This document shows, piece after piece, positions 1 through 5,823 of a DNA stretch of 5,991 bases. Numbering within the stretch: position 1 is the first letter of the stretch; every line of letters starts with the position of its first letter. The notes under the pieces were generated by a model that saw only the letters and a list, made by a program, of their open reading frames with translations, had not been told where the DNA came from and did no database searches. A program made the translations under genes and the position numbers. Source of the DNA: Verrucomicrobiales bacterium (GTDB lineage: Bacteria; Verrucomicrobiota; Verrucomicrobiia; Limisphaerales; UBA1096); the NCBI GenBank assembly GCA_002721375.1, contig PBKH01000061.1, positions 20,219 through 26,209 on the forward strand, read 5' to 3'.

Positions 1-423
1 GTACTTGGTGGGGACATTTCTGTACTCAATGAAAAAGAGAAGCGCGGATTGAAATCATTTGTGACCACTGGATGTGTAACCTGCCACACTAGCAACCTTC
101 TGGGGGGTAACATTTACCAAAAACTTGGTTTAGTTAAACCTTGGCCAAACCAGAAAGACCAAGGACGTTTTGGTATAACCAAAAAGGAGCAGGATAAAAT
201 GTTTTTTAAGGTTCCCAGCCTGAGGAACATTGAAAAAACCGGGCCATATTTCCATGACGGTTCGGCAGATACACTCGAACAGGCGGTGGACATAATGGCA
301 AAACACCAGCTTGGCCGCGAGTTATCCGATAACGATATATCGGACATCATAGCATTCCTTAAAACGCTCACCGGCAAGTTGAAGCCCAACGTTGCAGCAG
401 CACCGAAGAAGTTCCCCGGTTAA
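1..423 (+). CDS. Di-haem cytochrome c peroxidase, C-terminal part (5' end outside window)
   Basis: The reading frame is open from the first base, so this is the 3' part of a longer gene; a TTG at 49 is internal and not a credible start. The visible 140 residues match the C-terminal haem domain of bacterial di-haem cytochrome c peroxidases (CcpA/MauG superfamily), which reduce hydrogen peroxide to water in the periplasm with electrons from small cytochromes or cupredoxins. The haem-binding CxxCH motif (CVTCH) is at nt 73-87. Downstream are the family signatures VPSLRN and GPYFHDGS, then DIMAKHQLG. Its Met (nt 295-297) is the likely distal ligand of the high-potential haem. The end (IIAFLKTLTG) is also typical, followed by a short Ala/Pro/Lys tail. 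The N-terminal peroxidatic domain and signal peptide would lie upstream. The FHDGS and Met-containing form points to a classical peroxidase rather than MauG, but only half the protein is visible. The gene converges on the next one with a 34-nt gap. Confidence 0.93.
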   Translation, partial: VLGGDISVLNEKEKRGLKSFVTTGCVTCHTSNLLGGNIYQKLGLVKPWPNQKDQGRFGITKKEQDKMFFKVPSLRNIEKTGPYFHDGSADTLEQAVDIMAKHQLGRELSDNDISDIIAFLKTLTGKLKPNVAAAPKKFPG

Positions 424-457
424 TTCGGGCTTGGCCAAGCGAAACGCGGATCAAGGA

Positions 458-2590
458 TCAATCCAGCCAAACCGGCTGGGAAATGACCCCGTTAGCAGCT
501 ATATCCCAAGCTTCAATACGCACCCAAGTCTTTCCGGTCAGATCAAACGTATCGGAGATGGTTTGTTTTCCGAAAGGCCCGGTCTCGAAAAGATCAATAC
601 GCTTGCGGTGAACCTCTTCGCCGTCACCAGTGATGATCTCGGCGAACGCCATTGGGAATGTCCAAGTCAACCCAGCCTCAAGCTTGGCATGCCCCGATTC
701 ATTTAGCTTCAAGGTCTCGCCGGATGCCTTCCCTCCTACCGTGAACCGAGGTAAAAGGACCTCACCGGTAGAGATGAAAAAAGCACCGTCGCGTAAGGCT
801 TTCAGCACAGGCGCCCAACCGTCCCCATACCTGGGAATACTATCGATTCGTAGGTAATTGACGTTGGCATGAGCGTAAAACTCAGTGGTGAGATCAACTT
901 CAAAAATGTCCACCTCGCCGAGAATGTATTTTTTGGCTCCCCAGTTGGAGGTATCATCCAACAAGTCCAGTACGCGCCAACCAAGGCGATCGCGTGAGAG
1001 ATCAGCTGGCATGGCCTTCCATGCGCCTCCCAGATAGTGATCTGACTTGAAAAATGCCTCCTCACGATAACGATCCGGATAGCCGGTGGAACCCTTAATG
1101 CGCGGATGCGCTGCCCACATCAATCCCTTTTCCAATTGCATCATCTTCAAAACCTCCTTGGCGCTGCCGACATGATAGACCCGACCATACTTGGGATGCT
1201 CCTCGATAAACGGTTTACCCTTGGCGCGTTTTAGCACCCACATCACCGGCCGTGGGAAAAAGCTGATCCAGTGGCCTCCCAAGTGCACGTTGGGCTCCTC
1301 GCCGGGTAACAGCAGCAACTCCCCATCCGAAAGCCGGGCACACTCGTCGTGCATCGCCTTGAGCAGCGGCAGAGTTTTCCTGTGATCACGCCGCGCCGGA
1401 CCAAGCCGATTGTGAAATTCGGCCAAATGCACAATCTGTATGCCGGCATTCTTGAACACATCGACAAATTCCGGCCTTCGAACAGCCTTTGGAACACCAT
1501 CCGATGATTCCTTTGCCAACTCCTCGATATACCGAGTCGTGTGCTCAATATGATAGTGGCTCGTAAACGTCTTATGGCCGTGCAGCACCGGAAACTTGTC
1601 CCCATTCGTGTATGCCTTGACGCGGTCAAACAGTTTTCCACCCCGATCCCGTGACGGCAGCCAGAACACCCCCAATTTTTGTTCCGTACTCGGTGGTGCG
1701 TTGAACCATGGAATCCACCGCCGATCCCCGAGCCGTTCTTGCCGTATTCCCACGCCAAATTCCTCTACACGATCCATGAAACCGGCCCCCCACCATGTAA
1801 AGCCCAGATTATAAGCCTCGTCGAGCGGATAAAAATAACGGTGAGGCGGGGGGAAAACCGCGACACCCCCGTTCTCGGTTTCAAGTGCAATCGTCCGGTT
1901 CCGAACCTTTTGCGGCACAGCATCACGCGACGCTGCATCCGCCCGATGCACCTCGTCATCGAGGCCGATCCAAGAGACTGAATTCCCAGATGGATCACAG
2001 GTCACGCCGGAGTGGTATAGCAAGGCTCGCGCATCCTTGTGTGTCTGCACAATCGCCTGCACATGAATCAAGTCGCACCCTGCGTATAGGGTAAAGCGCA
2101 ACTTCCCAGAGAAAGCCTCGCCCTCCAGTCGATCAAGTTCAAGGAAGCAACGCCGGCCGACACTCCTCGCCGCTACCGACTGGAGTTTCAGGTTTAGGCG
2201 ACCCGACTCGCTTGGCTTTCGATCGACGCGGTCGAAGAAAATAGTCCAGCCTCCCCGCTTTTTAAGATCACGCTCACCAACCGTCAGCACCATCACCGGA
2301 TTAGCATCACGCAAAACATCAACAAAATTTCCATCTCCCGACTCCACGGCAATAGACCGTACTAGGGCACCATCGCCTGATAAATCCAGTGTCAAAGCAG
2401 TAGAACCTTGTGGTGTCTCCCAATGCGCTATCAGCGTGTTATCCTTGGCATCCAACTCGACACCACAATCCGGGCTGTAGCCCGACATATCCAAGGGGGC
2501 CGCTTGCACGGATAACCCTCCGCACATGAACGACGCTGCGGAAACGAATATTCTGATCCATCGAAACTGATTTGATTGCGAAAAAGCCAT
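458..2590 (-). CDS. Large exported PHP-domain-like protein (putative metal-dependent hydrolase)
   Basis: This 710-residue protein has a typical Sec signal peptide: Arg10 and Arg13, a hydrophobic stretch at about 14-28, and a likely signal peptidase I cut after VQA (residue 30). It should act in the periplasm or outside the cell. Residues about 31-335 look beta-rich and I do not recognise them as a named domain. The middle (about 340-610) carries motifs like those of PHP-type metallohydrolases of the CehA/McbA kind: HYHIEH (His345, His347, His350), HLAEFH (388-393), PGEEPNVHLGGH (Glu431, Glu432, His436, His440) and AAHP (His495). Near the end of this domain is LKALRDGAFFISTGE (596-610), a common closing element in such proteins. 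A beta-rich tail follows to 710. The substrate is unknown; phosphoester or other ester hydrolysis is inferred from the fold only. The ATG at 2590 leads straight into the signal peptide, which supports this start; no clear Shine-Dalgarno precedes it. The tRNA-Thr remnant ends only 37 nt upstream in the same orientation. Confidence 0.85.
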   Translation of the reverse strand: MAFSQSNQFRWIRIFVSAASFMCGGLSVQAAPLDMSGYSPDCGVELDAKDNTLIAHWETPQGSTALTLDLSGDGALVRSIAVESGDGNFVDVLRDANPVMVLTVGERDLKKRGGWTIFFDRVDRKPSESGRLNLKLQSVAARSVGRRCFLELDRLEGEAFSGKLRFTLYAGCDLIHVQAIVQTHKDARALLYHSGVTCDPSGNSVSWIGLDDEVHRADAASRDAVPQKVRNRTIALETENGGVAVFPPPHRYFYPLDEAYNLGFTWWGAGFMDRVEEFGVGIRQERLGDRRWIPWFNAPPSTEQKLGVFWLPSRDRGGKLFDRVKAYTNGDKFPVLHGHKTFTSHYHIEHTTRYIEELAKESSDGVPKAVRRPEFVDVFKNAGIQIVHLAEFHNRLGPARRDHRKTLPLLKAMHDECARLSDGELLLLPGEEPNVHLGGHWISFFPRPVMWVLKRAKGKPFIEEHPKYGRVYHVGSAKEVLKMMQLEKGLMWAAHPRIKGSTGYPDRYREEAFFKSDHYLGGAWKAMPADLSRDRLGWRVLDLLDDTSNWGAKKYILGEVDIFEVDLTTEFYAHANVNYLRIDSIPRYGDGWAPVLKALRDGAFFISTGEVLLPRFTVGGKASGETLKLNESGHAKLEAGLTWTFPMAFAEIITGDGEEVHRKRIDLFETGPFGKQTISDTFDLTGKTWVRIEAWDIAANGVISQPVWLD

Positions 2591-2627
2591 TGATATCGAA
2601 TGGTGGATTACCTGCTTATGAAAACGA

Positions 2628-2676
2628 TGGAGCCAGTGGCCGGGATTGAACCGGCGACCTGCTGTTTACGAAACAG
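2628..2676 (-). tRNA. tRNA-Thr(CGU) 3' fragment, 5' half missing
   Basis: On the - strand this reads as tRNA positions 28 to 76. It contains the 5' side of the anticodon stem from position 28 (CTGT), a 7-nt loop TTCGTAA with anticodon CGU (complement at 2668-2670), and the 3' side ACAGC. A normal 5-nt variable loop AGGTC follows. The T arm is complete (GCCGG, loop TTCAATC, CCGGC), then the 3' acceptor strand CACTGGC, U73 and an encoded CCA (complement 2628-2630). The sequence beyond 2676 does not continue as a tRNA: position 27 would be A against C43, and no D arm or GCCAGTG acceptor strand follows. It is therefore a broken remnant and not a working gene. Thr identity follows from the anticodon; U73 and this acceptor end are seen in Thr tRNAs of several bacterial groups. 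The most likely cause is integration of the element to its right. Confidence 0.82.
2628..2676. other. Attachment site (attL-type junction) of a tRNA-integrated element
   Basis: The tRNA-like identity stops abruptly at 2676, and a recombinase gene starts 97 nt further on. The host-like gene lies on the 3' side of the tRNA fragment and the recombinase on the side where the 5' half should be. This is the layout expected when an element carrying a copy of the tRNA 3' end inserts and rebuilds the intact tRNA at its other end. Within the site, CTGTTT-ACG-AAACAG (2662-2676) is a perfect 6-bp dyad centred on the anticodon. It is a plausible pair of recombinase core-binding sites around a 7-nt crossover region. 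The exact core length cannot be set from one end. Confidence 0.7.
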
Positions 2677-2772
2677 TTGTTTTACTTGTTATTTGAGAAC
2701 TAATATTGCTAGGTAACATTAACGCTACATTTTTGACTTTAACTCAAGCCGCTCGATTCTCATATTTCCGCT

Positions 2773-4086
2773 GTGAGTGGCATAAAAGAGAAATCATCCG
2801 CTAGGGTTCGCAAATCATGGGAAAAGACCCAAAGGACAATCTATCGCATCTACCAAGAAGCTGATGGAACGACCGTCAAGGAAAAGAATAAGCCCCTAGC
2901 CACCCACACCGTCAAGGGTATTAAGGTCAGGGAATTACCACTCAAAGACGGTACGGTTAGTTTTCAATGCGACATCCCTTCAAAAATTGCGGGCAAACGG
3001 CGACTCATACGCCTAAAAACTCTCGATGAAGCTATTGCATATGCAGAGCAGGCTTTCATTCGACGTCAGAACAAGGGACTAGAGGGATTCAACCTTCAAT
3101 CGGATCAGCAACAGGATGCACTCAAAGCGCTCAAAACCCTAGCCGACCGAGGAACCCTTCAAGAGGCCGCCAAATTCTACATCGCGCACCACTTCCCAAA
3201 AGCGGGAGATATCAGCCTAGTCGAGCTTCAGGCGAAACACGAAAAGCACTTAGCCGACCTCAACCGCCGACCCCACACCATTAGGGAAAACACCAGTCGA
3301 CTTAATGATCTCATCTCACACCTCAAACCGAATACTTTGGCCAAAAACATCACAGCGGATGCGCTCTCAACTTACCTCCAGTCCAACCCACAATGGAGCA
3401 ACCACACCCGCCGAAGCCACTACGCCGTCATCCGATCCTATTTGAATTTTGCCGTAGAGGAGAAGTACCTACAAACGAACCCCATCAACGCCGTCAAACG
3501 CCCTCCAAAGCCGAAAGACAACAAGCCCGGCATTCTCACCATCGAGCAGACATCAAAGCTGCTAGACGCCATTAAGAGCACCGAGAACGAGGCTCAACAG
3601 GCTATCGGCCCATACGTGGTGCTTGCCCTATTCTGCGGTATCAGAGCTGAAGAACTCGATCGCCTGACTTGGGATTTGGTGGATGAAGAAAAACAAACCG
3701 TGGAGATACCAGAAAACATCGCAAAAAAACATCGATACCGTTACGTGGACATTCCCGACAATGCCGTCATGTGGCTGCGTCACTTCGGTTTGAAAGCAAC
3801 AGGCCCTATCCGGGCAAAGAACCACCGCAAATTGGTTGAACTATCCAGAGACCAAGCGGGTATAAAGAAATGGCCAAAAAACGCCATGCGCCACAGTTTC
3901 GCTTCCTACCATTTCGAACGACACGGCGACTCCAAAAAAACTGCCAATGAACTTGGCCACAGAGGCGAAGACTTACTGTTCTCACACTACCGATCTCTGA
4001 CCAAAAAAGGTAGCGGCAGTCAATACTTTGCAATCTCCCCAACCAATCAACCAAACATCATTCCCATGCCAGCTACTGCCTCTTGA
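2773..4086 (+). CDS. Tyrosine recombinase / integrase of the inserted element
   Basis: This 437-residue protein is a phage-type site-specific recombinase that cuts and rejoins DNA through a tyrosine-DNA link. Residues about 45-100 look like an arm-type DNA-binding domain, about 125-240 like the helical core-binding (SAM-like) domain, and about 253-415 like the catalytic domain. Visible catalytic residues are Arg291 (FCGIRAEEL), Lys318 or Lys319 in the beta hairpin (IAKKHRYRYVDI), Arg373 (NAMRHSFASYH), His396 (ELGHRG) and the nucleophile Tyr406 (FSHYRSL). The usual first His of HxxR is Asn370 here. The start is GTG at 2773. The frame is open back to 2743 with no ATG, and there is no clear Shine-Dalgarno, so the start is moderately sure. 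A possible -35 TTGACT lies at 2733-2738, but I see no convincing -10. The position next to the tRNA remnant indicates that this enzyme catalysed the insertion. The unknown gene follows 4 nt behind the stop and is probably cotranscribed. Confidence 0.95.
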   Translation: MSGIKEKSSARVRKSWEKTQRTIYRIYQEADGTTVKEKNKPLATHTVKGIKVRELPLKDGTVSFQCDIPSKIAGKRRLIRLKTLDEAIAYAEQAFIRRQNKGLEGFNLQSDQQQDALKALKTLADRGTLQEAAKFYIAHHFPKAGDISLVELQAKHEKHLADLNRRPHTIRENTSRLNDLISHLKPNTLAKNITADALSTYLQSNPQWSNHTRRSHYAVIRSYLNFAVEEKYLQTNPINAVKRPPKPKDNKPGILTIEQTSKLLDAIKSTENEAQQAIGPYVVLALFCGIRAEELDRLTWDLVDEEKQTVEIPENIAKKHRYRYVDIPDNAVMWLRHFGLKATGPIRAKNHRKLVELSRDQAGIKKWPKNAMRHSFASYHFERHGDSKKTANELGHRGEDLLFSHYRSLTKKGSGSQYFAISPTNQPNIIPMPATAS

Positions 4087-4090
4087 TCCT

Positions 4091-4699
4091 ATGGAACTGA
4101 TAATTAAACCGGGGGTGTTAGATCAAATTAACAAAGAACTCCCTACTATCAGAAAAAACCAAGATGACGCTCAACGGCGAATGGGCTGTTTTGCCGTGGA
4201 TTCAGCTACCGGGATAAAGGTTCGCAAATACACCGATTTTTACCCTGCTTTCGACCCTTGGCTTTATAAATTTGCGCTAGAAGGCGACTTAGATAGCGAG
4301 GATGTAAAGAGTGGAATCATTGCGGCTATTAAAAATAAACATCAGGATAGAGCTACATTCAATGTACTCCTGACAATTATGGATAGGTATCCTTCTAAGG
4401 TAACAAATGAAGCTATATTAGAATATTATTTAGACAAGTTAGAGCGAAAGATGCTCGAGTGGTGGTTAGCTCCAGATTTTTCACAAGAAAGGTCATACTG
4501 TTTTTACAATGATCCCGCCTTACTTAAGCTGCTAAAATTTCTTATACCCCAAAATGTAAAGGGGAAATTAACGATAGACAAACTTCGAAAAACCTACAAT
4601 AAGCTAGGCCTAAAAAAGGCTAAAAGACTGTTGTTTAATGATGTCGAATTCTATGGGGACAAATTCAAGCCTCTCCTAATGAACATAGTCCGAGCGTAA
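4091..4699 (+). CDS. Protein of unknown function, 202 residues, cotranscribed with the integrase
   Basis: I do not recognise this protein. The frame is open upstream to an ATG at 4028 inside the integrase gene, but the ATG at 4091, 4 nt after the integrase stop, is the more natural start. It avoids a 59-nt overlap and a Pro/Gln-rich leader. There is no clear Shine-Dalgarno. The product is soluble-looking, with no signal peptide or membrane segment. It is rich in Lys, Leu and aromatic residues, with largely helical-looking stretches around 75-135 and 150-200. Residues 130-160 carry several Trp, Phe and Tyr (EWWLAPDF, SYCFYNDPALLKLLKF). The basic C-terminal third (KGKLTIDKLRKTYNKLGLKKAKRL region) could contact nucleic acid, but this is only a guess. 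The gene is visibly more AT-rich than the integrase gene. A role in control of integration or as an accessory cargo protein is possible from position only. Confidence 0.75.
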   Translation: MELIIKPGVLDQINKELPTIRKNQDDAQRRMGCFAVDSATGIKVRKYTDFYPAFDPWLYKFALEGDLDSEDVKSGIIAAIKNKHQDRATFNVLLTIMDRYPSKVTNEAILEYYLDKLERKMLEWWLAPDFSQERSYCFYNDPALLKLLKFLIPQNVKGKLTIDKLRKTYNKLGLKKAKRLLFNDVEFYGDKFKPLLMNIVRA

Positions 4700-4721
4700 A
4701 AATTCCGGCCAAAACATGGTA

Positions 4722-4752
4722 GCCGTTTGTCCAACTTTTTTGTTGCAACGGC
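4722..4752. repeat. Imperfect inverted repeat upstream of the excisionase-like gene
   Basis: GCCGTT (4722-4727) pairs with AACGGC (4747-4752). Nested inside, CAAC (4732-4735) pairs with GTTG (4742-4745) around a T6 loop. No T-run follows on the + strand, so it is not a classic intrinsic terminator. It lies in the only gap between the unknown gene and the HTH gene, so an operator or an RNA hairpin there is possible. A perfect 10-bp palindrome, CCATGCATGG (4762-4771), overlaps the HTH start codon just downstream. Confidence 0.35.
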
Positions 4753-4767
4753 ACGCACGATCCATGC

Positions 4768-5004
4768 ATGGCCAAGAATGCCAGCTCAAGAGAGCGCACA
4801 AGAGAGGATATTCGGACTAACCCTCCGTTAATATTAAACACACTTGAGGCAGGGTACTTTCTCAGTTTATCGCCGCGAAAAATCCAGTACCTGATCAAAT
4901 CAAGGTCACTTCCATCGGTTAAAATAGATGGCTCAATCCGAATACGACTTCAGGACATAAACAAGTTCTTAGAGAGTCATGTCAGAAAGGGGGTAGCAAT
5001 ATGA
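4768..5004 (+). CDS. Excisionase-type helix-turn-helix DNA-binding protein
   Basis: This 78-residue protein matches the MerR-like winged-helix excisionase/AlpA family. After a basic, polar N-terminus (1-18), the domain runs from about 20 to 71. LNTLEAGYFLSLSPRKIQYL is the helix-turn-helix, followed by the short wing around LPSVKIDGSIRIR (48-60) and the final helix LQDINKFLES. Proteins of this type bend DNA at the attachment site to favour excision, or act as small transcription regulators of mobile elements. The ATG at 4768 is the first start after an in-frame stop at 4720, and only its N-terminal extension is uncertain. A second ATG at 4764 is out of frame. The stop overlaps the next small frame by ATGA (5001-5004), suggesting coupled translation. 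With the recombinase upstream, a role as recombination directionality factor is the best inference; a regulator of the primase genes is the alternative. Confidence 0.82.
   Translation: MAKNASSRERTREDIRTNPPLILNTLEAGYFLSLSPRKIQYLIKSRSLPSVKIDGSIRIRLQDINKFLESHVRKGVAI
4986..4993 (+). promoter_or_regulatory. Shine-Dalgarno-like site for the 35-residue frame
   Basis: AAAGGGGG lies inside the last codons of the excisionase-like gene and ends 7 nt before the ATG at 5001. It is the clearest purine-rich ribosome-binding site in front of any start in this window. It supports translation of the short frame by reinitiation or direct binding. Confidence 0.45.
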
Positions 5005-5108
5005 GCTGTTTTTTTGGCACCGATCAGACAAATGCATGGATTTCTATCAATCTTTTGCCCCTCGAGGGGATAATGAGGAAGCAGAGTGAGTTAGAGAACA
5101 TGATCTGA
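5001..5108 (+). CDS. Possible small protein, 35 residues, translationally coupled to the excisionase-like gene
   Basis: An ATG at 5001 overlaps the stop of the upstream gene as ATGA, and the frame ends with TGA at 5106-5108, 13 nt before the primase-like gene. A good Shine-Dalgarno-like AAAGGGGG precedes it. The peptide starts MSCFFGTDQTNAW and ends RKQSELENMI. It has an aromatic and hydrophobic N-terminal half and a charged C-terminal end, with no domain I know. It fills the only gap between two real genes. It could be a leader peptide or a small accessory factor, or the coupling signals could be accidental. A 12-bp palindrome lies in its middle. Length alone cannot prove it is a gene. Confidence 0.4.
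   Translation: MSCFFGTDQTNAWISINLLPLEGIMRKQSELENMI
5058..5069. promoter_or_regulatory. Perfect 12-bp palindrome with adjacent -10-like box (possible operator)
   Basis: CCCCTCGAGGGG is a perfect palindrome 52 nt ahead of the primase-like start. Directly touching it, GATAAT (5069-5074) differs from the -10 consensus by one base. No good -35 is visible at the right distance, so a promoter is only suggested. A dyad over a promoter in front of a replication gene would suit a repressor or the upstream HTH protein. It also lies within the 35-residue frame. Confidence 0.3.
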
Positions 5109-5121
5109 AACCCTATTTATT

Positions 5122-5823
5122 ATGTCTGATATAATGATTACTCAAACTATTCTACAGGGCGAAATTTTAGCTGAACGCACTAGATGGCCTAATCCTAACC
5201 CCGACCGTATAAAGGCAATTACAAAGGACGGCCCCAAACTACTCGATCTATGGGACGCTTCACCAGTACAGCGGGTTTGTGATGCCCTAAGCACGGAGGT
5301 GATACTCGATTTACTTTACCCTGATGATCCTTGGCTTTGCATTGGAAAAACACTCAAATATTGCCCAACAAGAACGCTTAAATTTTGGCGAAAAGAAAAA
5401 TTGGATGACTACCAGTTCATAGTACCTAACCCGATGACAGGGCCAAAAGGGATCACAAAAAGGGGAAATCTAAGTTCGCGTACAAATAGCAACACCGACC
5501 AACGAAGATATTTGGTTACGGACTTTGACCAAGGCACACTGGATCAACAGGCTGCGATCATTTGGTATCTTCAAGACTATGCTGAGTTAACCTTGGTGAT
5601 GTTTACAGGAGGGAAGGGGCTACACGCATGGTTTAATGTCTACAACTACCCCGAAGAGGATGTGAAGTGGTTTTTTCAATATGCTGTTTCGGTATGGGCT
5701 GACAGGAAAATGTGGACCCCATGTCAGTTGGCCAGATTACCTGATGGATTGCGTCGTGATGGAAAGAAGGCAGCCCGCCAGTCGGTATTCTACTTTGATC
5801 CCACTAATGTTGCCCTGTCATGA
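5122..5823 (+). CDS. Archaeo-eukaryotic primase (AEP)-like protein
   Basis: This 233-residue protein carries the ordered motifs of the AEP primase superfamily in its second half. A D-x-D pair in YLVTDFDQG (Asp134, Asp136) would bind metal. FTGGKGLHAWF (161-171, His168) is the nucleotide-binding s-x-H type motif. CQLARLPDGLRRDGKKAARQ (201-220), with a following FYFDP, is the third conserved block found in AEPs of mobile elements. Such proteins make primers or act as primase-polymerases for replication of plasmids, phages and islands. The first 125 residues are less recognisable and may form a helical or N-terminal accessory domain. No zinc-finger or ATPase motif is present, so a helicase would have to be a separate protein, possibly the gene that starts at 5820. 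The ATG at 5122 is preferred; a second ATG at 5134 is possible. No Shine-Dalgarno is evident. The stop overlaps the next start by ATGA. Confidence 0.65.
   Translation: MSDIMITQTILQGEILAERTRWPNPNPDRIKAITKDGPKLLDLWDASPVQRVCDALSTEVILDLLYPDDPWLCIGKTLKYCPTRTLKFWRKEKLDDYQFIVPNPMTGPKGITKRGNLSSRTNSNTDQRRYLVTDFDQGTLDQQAAIIWYLQDYAELTLVMFTGGKGLHAWFNVYNYPEEDVKWFFQYAVSVWADRKMWTPCQLARLPDGLRRDGKKAARQSVFYFDPTNVALS

Noticed and set aside
429..440. Palindrome GCTTGGCCAAGC in the gap between convergent genes as a terminator
   Set aside because: It is a perfect dyad but gives only a 4-bp stem with a 4-nt loop, and no T-run follows on either strand. A second small hairpin (463-479) lies in the last codons of the - strand gene and also lacks a T-run.
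1243..1758. Long open frame on the - strand within the PHP gene, in another reading frame
   Set aside because: Its product is rich in Arg, Cys and Trp with no known motif. The 710-residue frame over the same DNA has a signal peptide and conserved motifs.
2628..2760. A complete tRNA-Thr interrupted by an intron
   Set aside because: No D arm or matching acceptor 5' strand was seen in the approximately 100 nt beyond the anticodon stem before the recombinase gene. Integration explains the break better.
2733..2766. Integrase promoter with -35 TTGACT (2733-2738)
   Set aside because: The hexamer at the right spacing matches the -10 consensus at only about three positions, and CATATT at 2761 is too far. 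It is not strong enough to list as a feature.
4028..4090. An upstream ATG start (4028) for the unknown gene
   Set aside because: It would overlap the integrase gene by 59 nt and add a low-complexity Pro/Gln leader. The ATG at 4091 sits just after the integrase stop.
4665..4898. Open frame on the - strand opposite the excisionase-like gene
   Set aside because: No recognisable protein features, and it overlaps a well-supported HTH gene and the end of the unknown gene.
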